A stretch of DNA of 64,000 bases from CAZIXN01 sp039180415 (GCA_039180415.1 JBCDDH010000005.1:1-64000), one strand, 5' to 3'. Counted from the stretch's first letter, positions 25,997 to 36,046 are shown. Numbers and translations: made by a program. The notes: generated by a model from the sequence alone, not told the origin.

Positions 25997-26608
25997 ATGC
26001 CCCGCACCGCCGAAGTCCAACGCAAGACCAACGAAACCGATATCCAGCTGTCGCTCGATCTCGACGGCACCGCCGAAGGGCAGGTCACGACCGGCGTCGG
26101 CTTCTTCGACCACATGCTCACCCACGTCGCCAAGCACGGCCGGCTCTCCCTCCAAGTCTCTTGCGCGGGCGACACCCATATCGACGACCACCACACCGTC
26201 GAAGACGTCGGCATCGCGCTGGGCGAAGCCCTCGCCTCGGCCCTCGGCGACAAGCGCGGCATCGAACGCTACGGCTCCGCCGACGTGCCCATGGACGACG
26301 CCCTGGCCCGCGTCGCCCTCGACCTGTCCGGCCGACCCGCCCTGGTCTTCCACGTCCCCTGGACCGACTACGGCACCCAAGCCCCCGCCATCGCCGGCGA
26401 AAAGATCGGCGTCTTCGACGTGCAGCTCGTCCAGGAGTTCTTCAACGCCGTCGCCACCAACGCCAAAATGAACCTCCACCTCGAGGTCCCCTGGGGCCAC
26501 AACAACCACCACATCGCCGAAGCACTCTTCAAAGCGTTCGGCCGGGCGTTACGCCAAGCCGTCGCCATCACCCACGACGACATCCCCAGCACCAAGGGCG
26601 TGCTCTGA
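25997..26608 (+). CDS. hisB: imidazoleglycerol-phosphate dehydratase
   Basis: 203 residues, single-function HisB. VQRKTNETDIQLSLDLDG opens the protein. The metal-binding histidines lie in GVGFFDHMLTHVAKHG, DDHHTVEDVGIALGEAL, and WGHNNHHIAEALFKAFGRAL, the standard two-manganese site. It dehydrates imidazoleglycerol phosphate to imidazole-acetol phosphate, one step before HisC. I chose the ATG at 25997; a TTG overlapping the hisC stop at 25985 would add four residues. The fused histidinol phosphatase found in enterobacteria is absent. Confidence 0.95.
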   Translation: MPRTAEVQRKTNETDIQLSLDLDGTAEGQVTTGVGFFDHMLTHVAKHGRLSLQVSCAGDTHIDDHHTVEDVGIALGEALASALGDKRGIERYGSADVPMDDALARVALDLSGRPALVFHVPWTDYGTQAPAIAGEKIGVFDVQLVQEFFNAVATNAKMNLHLEVPWGHNNHHIAEALFKAFGRALRQAVAITHDDIPSTKGVL

Positions 26609-26796
26609 CTTAAACCAATGTTGATCTGCCGTGTCGCGGAAGACATCCGCGACGTACCACGTTTCAGCTACCCGTGTCAGAGAACGCGGGCGAGCCCAGG
26701 CGGCCACCTCGGGATCGGTCTCGGGTGCGCCGTCCGAGCGGGATTGCTGGCGCGCGGCGCACGCACTGGCGTGTGGGTTTGCACACAGATATGCCG
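26609..26796. other. non-coding gap with hairpins between convergent genes
   Basis: Holds GTCGCGGA-AGACA-TCCGCGAC (26633-26653), a second eight-base inverted repeat GTGCGCCG / CGGCGCAC (26725-26732 with 26755-26762), and GTGTG/CACAC just after. None has a T tract. I see no credible coding sequence. Confidence 0.5.
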
Positions 26797-27663
26797 TTAA
26801 TATCGCTGTGCGACGGGTTCGCCTGAACCGTTGGCGAACGACTCCGGGCGGAAATTAAAAATGGCTTCCGGCCACACAGCGCGATCTTCTTCGGTGAAGT
26901 TATCTCGATCCGCGTACCGGCGATACCACACGCGATATTCGGTATTCTCCGTGAGTCGAATCGGGTTTTCTTGATAGCTCGATGAGCCGTCAACAAAGCC
27001 AAGGTTCGCACCGTCTCCGTGCCGCAAGCCCAAGTAGGTTTCGTTCATGGCGAAATCGTCGGCGTCTACGCCACCGTCAGCATTGGGTGTGTCGTGGCCC
27101 CGGCCATCGGCGTAAAGAACGGTTTCTGAGGCCTGCGAGACGTCAGTCAGCTTGTAAAAGGCAACGGCATCGCCAGCCTTGGGCCCGAGTTCGGCGGTCG
27201 GATCTAAACCCGGGATCGGGTCGTGACCGAAGAAGACGTTCATCTTGATCGTTCGGACATCGGTCTGATCGTTGCTTTGACCATCGACGGGATCGACGGG
27301 CAGTTCAAGGTAGACGGGGTCTTGCTTGTACGTATCGTAGTTACGATCTGCCGCGGTGCCGTCGCTGACAACTTGACCCAAGTAAGGGTCAAGTGCGTTG
27401 AACCACAGTGCGTCGCGTTGCTGTTGGGTGCTTAGGCTGTTTTCGTTTCCAGGTTGAGGAACTCGCTGCCGATAGTCCGCGCTGTACGCCAAGGTTGCTT
27501 GCGATAAAGAACGCAGGTTGCTTAGGCAAACGGCCGCCTTGCCCGCGTCGCGAGCGTTGCCCAGCACGGGCACGAGGATGGCCACGAGCACGGCGATGAT
27601 GCCGATCACCACGAGCAGTTCGATCAGCGTGAAGGCGGCGTTCCGAGTGCGGGCGGGTCGCAT
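26797..27663 (-). CDS. H-X9-DG type prepilin-like protein
   Basis: 288 residues. The start at 27663 is preferred because GGAG lies six bases before it; an ATG two codons upstream abuts the GGAG directly. The N-terminus RNAAFTLIELLVVIGIIAVLVAILVPVL is a class III prepilin signal: cleavage before F, methylation of that residue, and a hydrophobic helix. CLSNLRSLSQATLAYSADY and the H-x9-DG motif HGDGANLGFVDG mark the large planctomycete family of prepilin-like proteins. It is the last gene of the gsp-like cluster, 58 bases after the HIT gene, so it may be a cargo or accessory pseudopilin. Confidence 0.85.
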   Translation of the reverse strand: MRPARTRNAAFTLIELLVVIGIIAVLVAILVPVLGNARDAGKAAVCLSNLRSLSQATLAYSADYRQRVPQPGNENSLSTQQQRDALWFNALDPYLGQVVSDGTAADRNYDTYKQDPVYLELPVDPVDGQSNDQTDVRTIKMNVFFGHDPIPGLDPTAELGPKAGDAVAFYKLTDVSQASETVLYADGRGHDTPNADGGVDADDFAMNETYLGLRHGDGANLGFVDGSSSYQENPIRLTENTEYRVWYRRYADRDNFTEEDRAVWPEAIFNFRPESFANGSGEPVAQRY

Positions 27664-27721
27664 GAGCATCTCCGGGTGGTACGCCGCGGGCGTGAGCGGG
27701 CCGTGAGCACGCCGGGCACGG

Positions 27722-28150
27722 TCAATCTAAGGCCCCCACAATCGCGTCGACCAGTTGCTTGGCGTCTTCGTCCGCGAGCGTCCCGGCCGGCCAATCGAAG
27801 CGGAAGCGTTCCTTGTGCGGGGCGTCGTCGGCGTAACGCGGGATCAGGTGGAAGTGCACGTGCATCACCGCCTGCCCCGCCGCGACGCCGTTGTTCTGCA
27901 GCACGTTCACGCCGGCACAACCGGTCGCGGCTTTCACGGCACGGACAAGCTTGGGCAGCGCCGCCCCCAACGCCGCCCCCACGTCCGCCGGCACCTCGTC
28001 GAGCTCGACGAAACATCGCTTGGGGATGAGCAGCACATGCCCCCGGCTGACCGGCCCGATGTCGAGGAACGCGTAGACGTGCTCGTCCTCATACACGCGG
28101 TGGCTGGGCAGATCGCCAGCAACGATTTTCTCGAAAAGCGAGGCACTCAT
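27722..28150 (-). CDS. HIT family nucleotide hydrolase/transferase
   Basis: 142 residues. ENDPOINT-type HIT fold: FEKIVAGDLPSHRVYEDEHVYAFLDIGPVSRGHVLLIPKR, then NNGVAAGQAVMHVHFHLIPRY with the catalytic histidine triad HVHFH. Family members cleave dinucleoside polyphosphates or adenosine 5'-phosphoramidates in the cytoplasm. The start codon overlaps the stop of the giant GspK-like gene (ATGA), so it is translationally coupled to the secretion operon, an unusual neighbour for this housekeeping enzyme. Confidence 0.92.
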   Translation of the reverse strand: MSASLFEKIVAGDLPSHRVYEDEHVYAFLDIGPVSRGHVLLIPKRCFVELDEVPADVGAALGAALPKLVRAVKAATGCAGVNVLQNNGVAAGQAVMHVHFHLIPRYADDAPHKERFRFDWPAGTLADEDAKQLVDAIVGALD

Positions 28151-31100
28151 GGGCCAGCGTTGAGCAGCAGGTCTTCGCGGTTGTAGGAAACAATGCGTGG
28201 TACAGCCCGGCCTTCGTGGACGACCGAGCGATCGACCGTGGCGGTGATGCGGAACTCTCGTTGAGCGCCAGAGGCGAAGTCACCGGTGGGGTAGCCCCGC
28301 AGCAGGATGTAAACCGTGTACACGTCGCTACGGACATCAAACACCTGATTGAGCGCGCCCAGCGCGGCTAGGCGTTCCTCGGCGTCATTGCGGGTGTCAT
28401 CGGCATCGAAGGTGATATCAGTCGCGTTGTTGGCCGTGAGGTTCGCTTCGTATTCGTTGAAGTCGCCGGTGATACGTTCGGCCGCGGCGGGCAGGCCCAA
28501 GTCGGCGTCCACAACCGCGTCGAGCAGGTCGTAGATGCTTAGCAATCCCGGTCCGTCACGCTCGATCGTGCGCCCAGACGCGCGGCGTCGATCCACTGTG
28601 CTGACCCCACTAACGGGCATCACCGGATCGCCAATTGCGGGATCGAATTCCCGCATGCGGCGGATGGTTTCGGCAACCGCGTTGCGATCGGCCGCGTTAT
28701 CCATCGGCAAGACGCGCCGTAACGTGTCCTCCAATCCGGTCGCATTTGGGTCGATGCTGATGGTGTTAAGGTTCATCCGGCCGGGCACGAGTTGCTCGTC
28801 GGCGTCATCGATTCGGCCGTCGCCGTCATTATCAATGCCGTCAGAACCGGGGGCGAAGGTTGAAAGTTTCGAGAACAGGAACCCGGGGAACGTCTGCTGT
28901 AAAACGCTCGGGGCGTTTCCGAGGTAAGCAATGAAGTCGTGTTCAATCGCTGTGCTTCCAGCCGCGAGTTGAGGGACGGCGTCGATCATGAAGTCCCGGA
29001 TTTGAAAATCGTTGGTATTGGCGGTGACGCCGCCAGCACCTGTGGTCGCCGAATTCTCTGCCGAGGGCGCGTTGTTTGCCACGTCTTTCCATACGTCGGC
29101 GACAGTAAGGGTGTTGCTGAACCGATCGACGCGCGGGCCGAGAAAGACGATGCGGAAGAAGTCTGACGCCCGCACGAAGTGGTCGGCGTTGCCGATGAGG
29201 AAGGGCTCGACAGGGGTGGTGCCCGACGGCAAACTGCGATCGGGGCTGGTGGGGTTGGTTGCGGTGAGATCGTTTTCGAAGCCGGTGGCGTCGCCGGTGA
29301 TGCGTAGGGCGTCGTCGACCCGCGTATCGAGAAAGCCCGGGAACGCGGGGTCTCCGCTGGTTTGGCCCTTGTCGTAGGTACCCAGCCAATGGCCTGTATC
29401 GGGCGAGCCGGGGGTGCCGTTGAGAGGAACGGGGGTGACGAGCCGTTCGATGACGGCGGGGATCTGATCGTTTTGAATGGGGGCGGCCGGCGGGGCGAGC
29501 TCGTCAAGAAACGAATCTGTCTCGTCGAAGTTGTCTTTCATCCGGACGTCGTCTTCGTTGACCGTGAGCATGGACAAGCCGGCTGCGGTGCCCACGATAC
29601 TGATGCGGGCGACGGTCTGATTGTGGGTCGAAATGCTGGGGTCGGCGGGTTCGGCGAACCCGACGGCGGGTCGGGCGTATTCCTGGACGACCGTATCGGG
29701 CAGGGCAGGGACGGCGAAGCGTTGGTAGACCGCCGTATCCGTGGTGCCCTCGATCGGTGCGTTCAGGGCGAGAAAGATGCCGGCGTCGATATCCCAATCG
29801 CCGGACCCGTTAGAGAACCAATTCGGGGCAATCGGGCCGATGTCGACACGGACGGCATCGACATCGGCGCTGCCGGAACCGGTGCTTCCGTCGGGAGGCA
29901 GGACGGGGGATTCGAGTTCGTCGAGTTCGTTGGCGCCGGTGAAGTCGCCGACGTGGAGATACACGATTTCGTTGGGGTAGAGGTAGTTGCGGTCGCTGCC
30001 GGCCGTGCCGGCACTGAGTGCGGTAATGATTCGGTCGCGCAGGTCGTCGGGTTGAGTGCCGAAGGATCGGGTGTTGCTGCCGTTTTCGAGGGTGAGTTCG
30101 ATCTCGGCGAGGGGGATCGGCACGTTCCAGGGGTTGACCAGTTCGATGACCACGTAGTAGTCGGACTCGCTGAGCAACTCGAAGGTCACGCGATCGCCGT
30201 TGACGTCGGGGGTGTTAGAGTCGCCGTCGTCATCGACAAAGACATTCTGGAGGATGGTTCGCGAGTCATACCGTGCTTTGAGGTACACCTCGGAGATGAA
30301 CGGCAAGTACTCCATGCCGTAATAGGTGGTGGAGTCGACGGCACCACCAGGTACACCGGAGGCGGTGAGTTCGGGAAGGGCTTGGCCACCTTCGATGTCG
30401 TCGTCGCGCCAGTCGATGGCGAAGGCGGCGGCCATGCGGGCGAAACCGTCCCAGGTCGGGACGTCGCCGCTAGCACCAGATGGATCGGGACCAACAATGT
30501 TAGCTCGAGCAGGGTCGAGCAGATCGAAGCGGTTTTTGGTGAATACGCTGTTGCTGAGGTCGTCGATCTCGTCGCCTAGGGCGCGGAAGAAATCGCGAAT
30601 ATCGTTGCGATCGGCTTCGTTGAGGTTGAAGCGGCCGAAGTCGCCCGAGCCGTTGATCGTGGTGAAGCGCTTCCGGGATTCTTGCTGAAAAAACTCGTCG
30701 ATCGTGGGTTGAATAGGACCGCCCGGAAACCCGGTTGTGCTATAGAGGATGGTGAATGTGCTTTCGACGCGGTCGGCATCGACGTTGGCTCGCCAGAAAC
30801 GCAAGTCGGTGGTGCTTTCGACGGGGGCGTCGGCGTAGGTACGTAGGTTGCGTAGGTTGCGGTTCAAGCCGTTGCGGAAGCGTAGCTCGATCTCGTTGGC
30901 CCGACCGTTGCCGAGGGTACCGATACTGGGGGCGACGTCGTCTGCGTCATTGCGGAAGAGTTCGGCGGCGGTCAAGGGGCTGCCGGCGGTGGGGTAATCG
31001 TCGGGGTTGGTGTCGGCCAATTGTTGGAGGCCGTTGCCGATGCGGTCCCAACGGGTTTGGTTGGGTAGGGTGTTGCCGGCATTGCGATAAGGCTTGCCGG

Positions 31101-32400
31101 TGAGCAGCCACGAGGTAAGTCGTTGGATGTAGCCGTTGGCGTTGATGCCGTTGGGCGTAACGTTCAAGCCGCGGAGGGTAAGCAGGTTGTCTCCAGCGTT
31201 TTGCGCAACGGGGTTGGCGGTATAGGGCAGCAGGCCGGTGGGTAGGAACGACCCGGCCGGCGAAAGATCGGTGGGGTTGTACCAGCGGGGGCGGCTTGCG
31301 ATGGTCAGAGAGGAGGGGTCGCTGGCGGAGGCGACGTTGAGGTTGACCATGGCGGAGTTGTCGATGACCCGCCAAGCGGCGACGTAGGTGAGCCCACCGC
31401 CTGAGGTGGCGGCGGCGTAGGTCCAGCGAGAGTCGGCGATGCCGTCTCCGTCGGCATCGGCGAAGCGCCAATTACCGTTGCTCCCGCTGTCACTATTCTC
31501 GGTCATTTCCCGCTGCATGTCGGTGAGGTCGAGCCAGGTATCGCCGGAATTCAGGTTGTTGTCGGCGGTGCTGAGGTAGGCCCGGGGTACGGTGCCGCCG
31601 CCGGCTAAAGTGACGTGGTTACCGAGGTCCAGGAAGACGCCACGCATATTGGAGATGTGCGGCCAGTATCCGGTGGCGTTGCCGTTGGCTCCGCCGGGGA
31701 TTGGGTAAGGGGGATTGTTGTAATTCGAATCCGGCAGATTGCCGGGATTAGTGGACGGCCACGCCTCAAAGACCGGCTCGTTTGAGGCGAGCCACATGTC
31801 GTCGTTCTGGCCCCGATCGGTAACGGCAGGATTAAAAGTAGGCAGGCCGGCCTCATCGAACGCATCGGCGATTTCACCGATGAAAGCGGTACGGGCAGGG
31901 CCGATGCCTTGGGCGCGGTAAAGCGTGCTGCTGCCGCTCGGATCGCGCGGGTCTACACGTCGACCTCCGTTGGCATCGGGGTCGTCTAGCGCGGCTACAG
32001 GGCCGGCCGCGGCTTCGTCGACAGGAAAAGTGAGCAGGCTGCCGCCTTGAATCTCAGGGTTAGCAGACCAAGTGAACGGATAGTCGCGGCCGATCTGGCC
32101 GTACTGAATATCGGGCAGCGGGGCACCGTTTTCATCTTCGGTGCGCGTGGGCGTCTTGATCGGCAGATCTGGGACGAGCAAGCTGCGGTTGAACCAAGCC
32201 AACTCGTTATCGTCGTAATCTTGGGCACGCGTGTCCATGAGTTGGGTGGACCGGCGGTCGGACCGGGCCATCTGCAGGAACGATGCGCCCATCATGACCA
32301 GAAGAACGATGAGTACGACGGCCAAGACCAGTACGGAGCCCGACTCTCGGCAGTTGGCGCGACGCTGAAGCAAGTGCTGGCAAGGGTAAGGTTTACACAT
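28147..32400 (-). CDS. giant GspK-like minor pseudopilin
   Basis: 1417 residues; GspK is normally about 320. The N-terminus has RESGSVLVLAVVLIVLLVMMGASFLQMARSD, the hydrophobic helix of GspK/PilX proteins (GSVL replaces the GFTLIE of other pseudopilins, as in GspK). Near the C-terminus, LVPGRMNLNTISIDPNATGLEDTLRRVLPMD resembles the GspK segment with 'NLN' followed by helices. The long insert is rich in Asp/Asn/Thr and contains several aspartate-rich calcium-site-like strings (DNDGDGRIDDADEQ; DADGDGIADSRW). It follows the gspJ-like gene by 98 bases. GspK caps the pseudopilus tip in T2SS. The size suggests a planctomycete-specific extracellular tip. Confidence 0.7.
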   Translation of the reverse strand: MCKPYPCQHLLQRRANCRESGSVLVLAVVLIVLLVMMGASFLQMARSDRRSTQLMDTRAQDYDDNELAWFNRSLLVPDLPIKTPTRTEDENGAPLPDIQYGQIGRDYPFTWSANPEIQGGSLLTFPVDEAAAGPVAALDDPDANGGRRVDPRDPSGSSTLYRAQGIGPARTAFIGEIADAFDEAGLPTFNPAVTDRGQNDDMWLASNEPVFEAWPSTNPGNLPDSNYNNPPYPIPGGANGNATGYWPHISNMRGVFLDLGNHVTLAGGGTVPRAYLSTADNNLNSGDTWLDLTDMQREMTENSDSGSNGNWRFADADGDGIADSRWTYAAATSGGGLTYVAAWRVIDNSAMVNLNVASASDPSSLTIASRPRWYNPTDLSPAGSFLPTGLLPYTANPVAQNAGDNLLTLRGLNVTPNGINANGYIQRLTSWLLTGKPYRNAGNTLPNQTRWDRIGNGLQQLADTNPDDYPTAGSPLTAAELFRNDADDVAPSIGTLGNGRANEIELRFRNGLNRNLRNLRTYADAPVESTTDLRFWRANVDADRVESTFTILYSTTGFPGGPIQPTIDEFFQQESRKRFTTINGSGDFGRFNLNEADRNDIRDFFRALGDEIDDLSNSVFTKNRFDLLDPARANIVGPDPSGASGDVPTWDGFARMAAAFAIDWRDDDIEGGQALPELTASGVPGGAVDSTTYYGMEYLPFISEVYLKARYDSRTILQNVFVDDDGDSNTPDVNGDRVTFELLSESDYYVVIELVNPWNVPIPLAEIELTLENGSNTRSFGTQPDDLRDRIITALSAGTAGSDRNYLYPNEIVYLHVGDFTGANELDELESPVLPPDGSTGSGSADVDAVRVDIGPIAPNWFSNGSGDWDIDAGIFLALNAPIEGTTDTAVYQRFAVPALPDTVVQEYARPAVGFAEPADPSISTHNQTVARISIVGTAAGLSMLTVNEDDVRMKDNFDETDSFLDELAPPAAPIQNDQIPAVIERLVTPVPLNGTPGSPDTGHWLGTYDKGQTSGDPAFPGFLDTRVDDALRITGDATGFENDLTATNPTSPDRSLPSGTTPVEPFLIGNADHFVRASDFFRIVFLGPRVDRFSNTLTVADVWKDVANNAPSAENSATTGAGGVTANTNDFQIRDFMIDAVPQLAAGSTAIEHDFIAYLGNAPSVLQQTFPGFLFSKLSTFAPGSDGIDNDGDGRIDDADEQLVPGRMNLNTISIDPNATGLEDTLRRVLPMDNAADRNAVAETIRRMREFDPAIGDPVMPVSGVSTVDRRRASGRTIERDGPGLLSIYDLLDAVVDADLGLPAAAERITGDFNEYEANLTANNATDITFDADDTRNDAEERLAALGALNQVFDVRSDVYTVYILLRGYPTGDFASGAQREFRITATVDRSVVHEGRAVPRIVSYNREDLLLNAGP

Positions 32401-32498
32401 CTAAAGGGTCTCCTGGATCAGGAGGAAGGCGTCCTGGGGCCGAGAACGCCAGCGGGTAGAAAAAGCCAAACCGTTTGGATAGTGGCGGCGGGCCGGGG

Positions 32499-34733
32499 TC
32501 AGTTCGGCAGGTCCGGCCGGTGGTTGTCGTGGTGGCGGATGGGGACGATCTGCTCAAACCATTTGCCGGGAATGGGATCGAACTCATCCTGGCTGGGGTC
32601 GTTGAGAGCCGGCGTCGCGCTGGGAACCTCGCCGACCGAGGCGTAAGTGCCGTCGCCGTCATGAAGACGGAAGCGGATGCGTAAGGCGTAGGGCCACCAT
32701 TTGGCGGAGCCGGCTTCGAAGCCGTCGTCGTCGGTGCCAAAACCAAACGCTTCTCTAGCCGCCAGAGGGATGTTGCTTTGGTCCAAGTCGTAATCGGGCG
32801 TGTGGCCGAAAACGAAAACAGCGCGGTTTTGAACGTTGGGCGGGAAGGCGGGGTTGTCCTCAAACGCGAGGACGTTGGGGATAGGCTCGGGAAACGCGGT
32901 CGTTGGCAAGCCGACGTGTCCGACCAGGGGGGGGTACTCAATTCGAGAGCTGGCTAGGTTCGACGACGGAAGCGTGTGATATTCCCCGTCGAGTTGCAGC
33001 GGATTCGCGAAGGGACCGAGTGTGCTGGGATTAGCGGCATTGGCATTACGCGGGAGTCGCCATGTGACCGGCTCGGTGCGGTCGAAGGGGAGGCCTTGGC
33101 GAAGGACGCCTGCGCTGTTCTGGACCCAAACGGGGTTGGCCCCAATGGCAGCGTTGGGCGTAACCGTTGGATCGTAAGCCATGTTATACCACTTGATCCC
33201 GACGATCCTCGCGATCACGTCACCATTGGAGCTAGGCTGGAAGTAGACATACTCGTCGGGCCGTCCGTCGGGCAGGCCGTCGGGGAAGAAGCCATCGACG
33301 AAGATTTCGTCACCGTTAGCGTTGCGGCGGATGCTGCGCCACTGCCCGGTCGGCCAATCAGGTTGGAAGCGAGGATCCCACCAGGGCAGCAAGATGCGTT
33401 CGACATTTTCGACGGCGGTTGTGCTTGGGTCGTCTAACGTGTTCGGGTCGTCGGCGAGGGTGTAGTCGTCAGTGATGTCGGCGGCGAAGTCAACGGCGAA
33501 GTCGCTGACGTAAGGGATGAAGAACGTGTGGTTGCGGCCGACAGCTTCGGGGGCGTAGGGGTAGTCGATGTCTTGGGTGGTCAGGGGGCGTTGGCCGGGG
33601 GTAGCGAAGGCCCAACTCAGGGCATGCCGGGCGTAAGCTTCGTTAGGCAGTTCCTGGTCGTCGAGGGTGCGGGTAAAACCAGCGCGCCCAGGGTCTGTAA
33701 GGCCATTCGTCGGACTGCCGATGTCGTACAGACCGTCGATGTTGACGGTGCTACCGGTCGCAAAGCTCTCGAAGAAGCTTGCGAAAGATTGACCTTCGTT
33801 GTCCGGGTCTCGGAGGGCGATAACGTCGGTGGCCCCCTTCCAGAGTTGGTCATAGGCGTCGGTGTCACTGTCCACGCCGTTGGCGTTGGCGACGTCCGTT
33901 TCGTCGATGCGGATGGTGTTGGTGACGCCGAAGTTGACGCCGACTTGGAATCCGTTGGTGCCGCTGCCCGCGAAGAGTAGGCTCGTATCGGGAGCGTTGT
34001 AGGTGGTGCCGTCGTAGACACGCTCCCCATCGGGGTAGAGCGACTGATCGTCGAGGATGAATAAGCCCTGGCGGCCAATCACCAGGTTGGTGACTTGGGA
34101 CATGTCGAAATCGTCGCCGGCGGCAGGGGCCTGGCCAGGTTCGGTGTTGGTGGGCATGCTGCCGTCGAGATTGGCGCGAGCGACGTGGCCGAGCCAGATG
34201 CGCTGGAAGGGGGCGAAGGCTTCAGAGTCGTAGCGGTCGGGGGCGGCGGGCGTGATGGACTCGGTGTGGTCGGCCTGAGCGAAGAAGGCGATCTGGTCGG
34301 TGCGGATGACGATGGGTTCGCCGGGGTCGTTGGCGTCGCCGTCGCCGTTGCGGTCCACGCCGGCCAGCCACTCTTCGGGGTCTTGGCGGGTGTTGGTCGG
34401 ATCGGGGAAGCGGACACCGGCGTTACGCTGCTGGATGATCACGAGGAAACCGCCGGCTTCGTCGGCGAACTCATCGCGGCTGCTGCTCTTTTCCGGGTTG
34501 GCTTTAGCGACGCTCATACGGGCCGCGTCTTGAAAAGCCTGGTCAGAGAGGATGCGAGCATTGCTGACAATTTGGCTGGTATCCGCACCGATGTTGATGG
34601 CCTTGGTCGTCTCGTTGAATACTCGGCTAACTAATAGCAACAGGACGCTGGTCACCGAGACGGCGACGATCAACTCAATGAGTGTGAAGCCAGGGCGTCG
34701 ATGGCGGCGAGTTGGAAGGTGGGACTTAAACAT
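32499..34733 (-). CDS. GspJ-like pseudopilin, enlarged
   Basis: 744 residues; GspJ is usually about 200. The prepilin signal RRPGFTLIELIVAVSVTSVLLLLVSRVF starts near residue 13. The next part (NETTKAINIGADTSQIVSNARILSDQAFQDAARM) matches the helical stalk of GspJ/PulJ. The rest is a long Asp/Asn/Pro-rich beta-like region. It begins 15 bases after the gspI-like gene. Assignment as J rests on gene order G-H-I-J-K and the stalk sequence, so it is positional in part. Confidence 0.65.
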   Translation of the reverse strand: MFKSHLPTRRHRRPGFTLIELIVAVSVTSVLLLLVSRVFNETTKAINIGADTSQIVSNARILSDQAFQDAARMSVAKANPEKSSSRDEFADEAGGFLVIIQQRNAGVRFPDPTNTRQDPEEWLAGVDRNGDGDANDPGEPIVIRTDQIAFFAQADHTESITPAAPDRYDSEAFAPFQRIWLGHVARANLDGSMPTNTEPGQAPAAGDDFDMSQVTNLVIGRQGLFILDDQSLYPDGERVYDGTTYNAPDTSLLFAGSGTNGFQVGVNFGVTNTIRIDETDVANANGVDSDTDAYDQLWKGATDVIALRDPDNEGQSFASFFESFATGSTVNIDGLYDIGSPTNGLTDPGRAGFTRTLDDQELPNEAYARHALSWAFATPGQRPLTTQDIDYPYAPEAVGRNHTFFIPYVSDFAVDFAADITDDYTLADDPNTLDDPSTTAVENVERILLPWWDPRFQPDWPTGQWRSIRRNANGDEIFVDGFFPDGLPDGRPDEYVYFQPSSNGDVIARIVGIKWYNMAYDPTVTPNAAIGANPVWVQNSAGVLRQGLPFDRTEPVTWRLPRNANAANPSTLGPFANPLQLDGEYHTLPSSNLASSRIEYPPLVGHVGLPTTAFPEPIPNVLAFEDNPAFPPNVQNRAVFVFGHTPDYDLDQSNIPLAAREAFGFGTDDDGFEAGSAKWWPYALRIRFRLHDGDGTYASVGEVPSATPALNDPSQDEFDPIPGKWFEQIVPIRHHDNHRPDLPN

Positions 34734-34748
34734 GGTTGATGACGGGGA

Positions 34749-36032
34749 TCATTCTTCGGTGCGGGCGACGCCCGAGGACAAGACACGCACGTCGCGGAGG
34801 GGGTTGCGGGCTTCGCCGGTGGGCCGCAGGCCGATCCAGATCGCACGGAGCGAGCGTTCGGCGCTTAGGAAGTCCGCGGTGCTCTGCCGGGTTTCTTCGT
34901 TGACGCGTAACAGGTTGAAGTTGCCGGCCCGAGGGAAACCCGCGACACGGTAAATCTTGCCATCGTCGCCCAAAAACAGGTCGCCAGGGAGCAGAAGGAA
35001 GCCCTCGCTGCCGTCGGGGAAGGTGACCTGGTTGGGCACCTCGAGCTGGATCTCGTTTTCGTCGAGGTTGTCAGGGTTTCGGGTGGTGCCTTCCTGTAGC
35101 GAGGCGTCGTTGGCCGGGATGCGGAAGACCTTGGGGAAGTAGTTGGGATTATCGAAGGGGTTGGCGGCCACGATCGCGCTCTGGGCGTCGGCATTACCGA
35201 TGGCTGCGAAATCGGGGTAGATCGCCGGATAAGGGCCGGTGCGGACGTCGTCGTAAGGTTCGGAGTCTTCGGGGATGCCCGCGACGTCTTCGGGGTAGCG
35301 CTCGAGGACGAGGCTAAAGACCTGCCAATCCGAAGCAAACTCGCTGGCGGCGATGCCGCGCCGCAGCAGCGGCACCACATAAAGTTCACGCTGTCCGGGG
35401 TCGGCGATGTAGCTGGGGAAAGAGCGATCAATCTCGCCCCACGCGCCGAGCATGGATTGATGGAGGGCGTAGGTGAATTTTGAAGTATCGCCGAGCGGAA
35501 AATCGGCTGGGGGCGTAATACGTGTGCCGTAGTTCGCGATCGCCCGCATGTCAGGAAAGACGGTGTTGACCGGCGTGGTCGAGTTAGGGATCGGGTACGT
35601 AACGGTCGATGGGATGGGCGGCGCGTATTCGTCAACCTCAGACAAGGCGTAGAGGTCGAATTCCGGTTCGTTGACAATGAAGCGTTCCGCGGCGGGCGGC
35701 GCGTCGGGGTTGAGGCCGCGGGCCAGCACGGCGCCGCTTAAATTGTCCACAGCGAGGTCATCAACGCTGATACGCGTCCCGGTTGGCCCGAACAAATTGT
35801 CGGTGAAGAAAAACAACTGTGTGGCATTGAGCGCCTTGGCCTGGATCAGCGACTCGGAACTGCGGACGTTCTGCTGGCCGAGGATGTCGCGGACGGACTC
35901 CTTCTGCATCAGGATGGCCGGAGGGAACAGTGACGCGACAGACGTGATACCGATGGCAAGGATGCCCAGAGCGATGAGTACTTCGCTGAGCGTGAAGCCG
36001 GAAAGACCGGATGAGCGGGGACGGTGAGGCAT
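34749..36032 (-). CDS. GspI/PilV-like pseudopilin, enlarged
   Basis: 427 residues, against about 125 for GspI. The prepilin signal is LSGFTLSEVLIALGILAIGITSVASLFPPAIL, with the GxTLxEVLIALxILAIG pattern characteristic of GspI and PilV. The remainder is an extracellular domain with no motif I recognise. It lies 14 bases downstream of the gspH-like gene and 15 upstream of the gspJ-like gene, clearly one operon. Confidence 0.7.
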   Translation of the reverse strand: MPHRPRSSGLSGFTLSEVLIALGILAIGITSVASLFPPAILMQKESVRDILGQQNVRSSESLIQAKALNATQLFFFTDNLFGPTGTRISVDDLAVDNLSGAVLARGLNPDAPPAAERFIVNEPEFDLYALSEVDEYAPPIPSTVTYPIPNSTTPVNTVFPDMRAIANYGTRITPPADFPLGDTSKFTYALHQSMLGAWGEIDRSFPSYIADPGQRELYVVPLLRRGIAASEFASDWQVFSLVLERYPEDVAGIPEDSEPYDDVRTGPYPAIYPDFAAIGNADAQSAIVAANPFDNPNYFPKVFRIPANDASLQEGTTRNPDNLDENEIQLEVPNQVTFPDGSEGFLLLPGDLFLGDDGKIYRVAGFPRAGNFNLLRVNEETRQSTADFLSAERSLRAIWIGLRPTGEARNPLRDVRVLSSGVARTEE

Positions 36033-36046
36033 GGCGTTTCGGTGGT

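Noticed and set aside
26618..26858. Small frames after hisB
   Set aside because: No start signals, no similarity, and they overlap the prepilin 3' end.
28147..32400. A misassembled or fused pair of genes in place of the giant GspK-like gene
   Set aside because: A single frame with uniform composition, and GspK-like features at both ends; no internal start with a ribosome-binding site was noticed.
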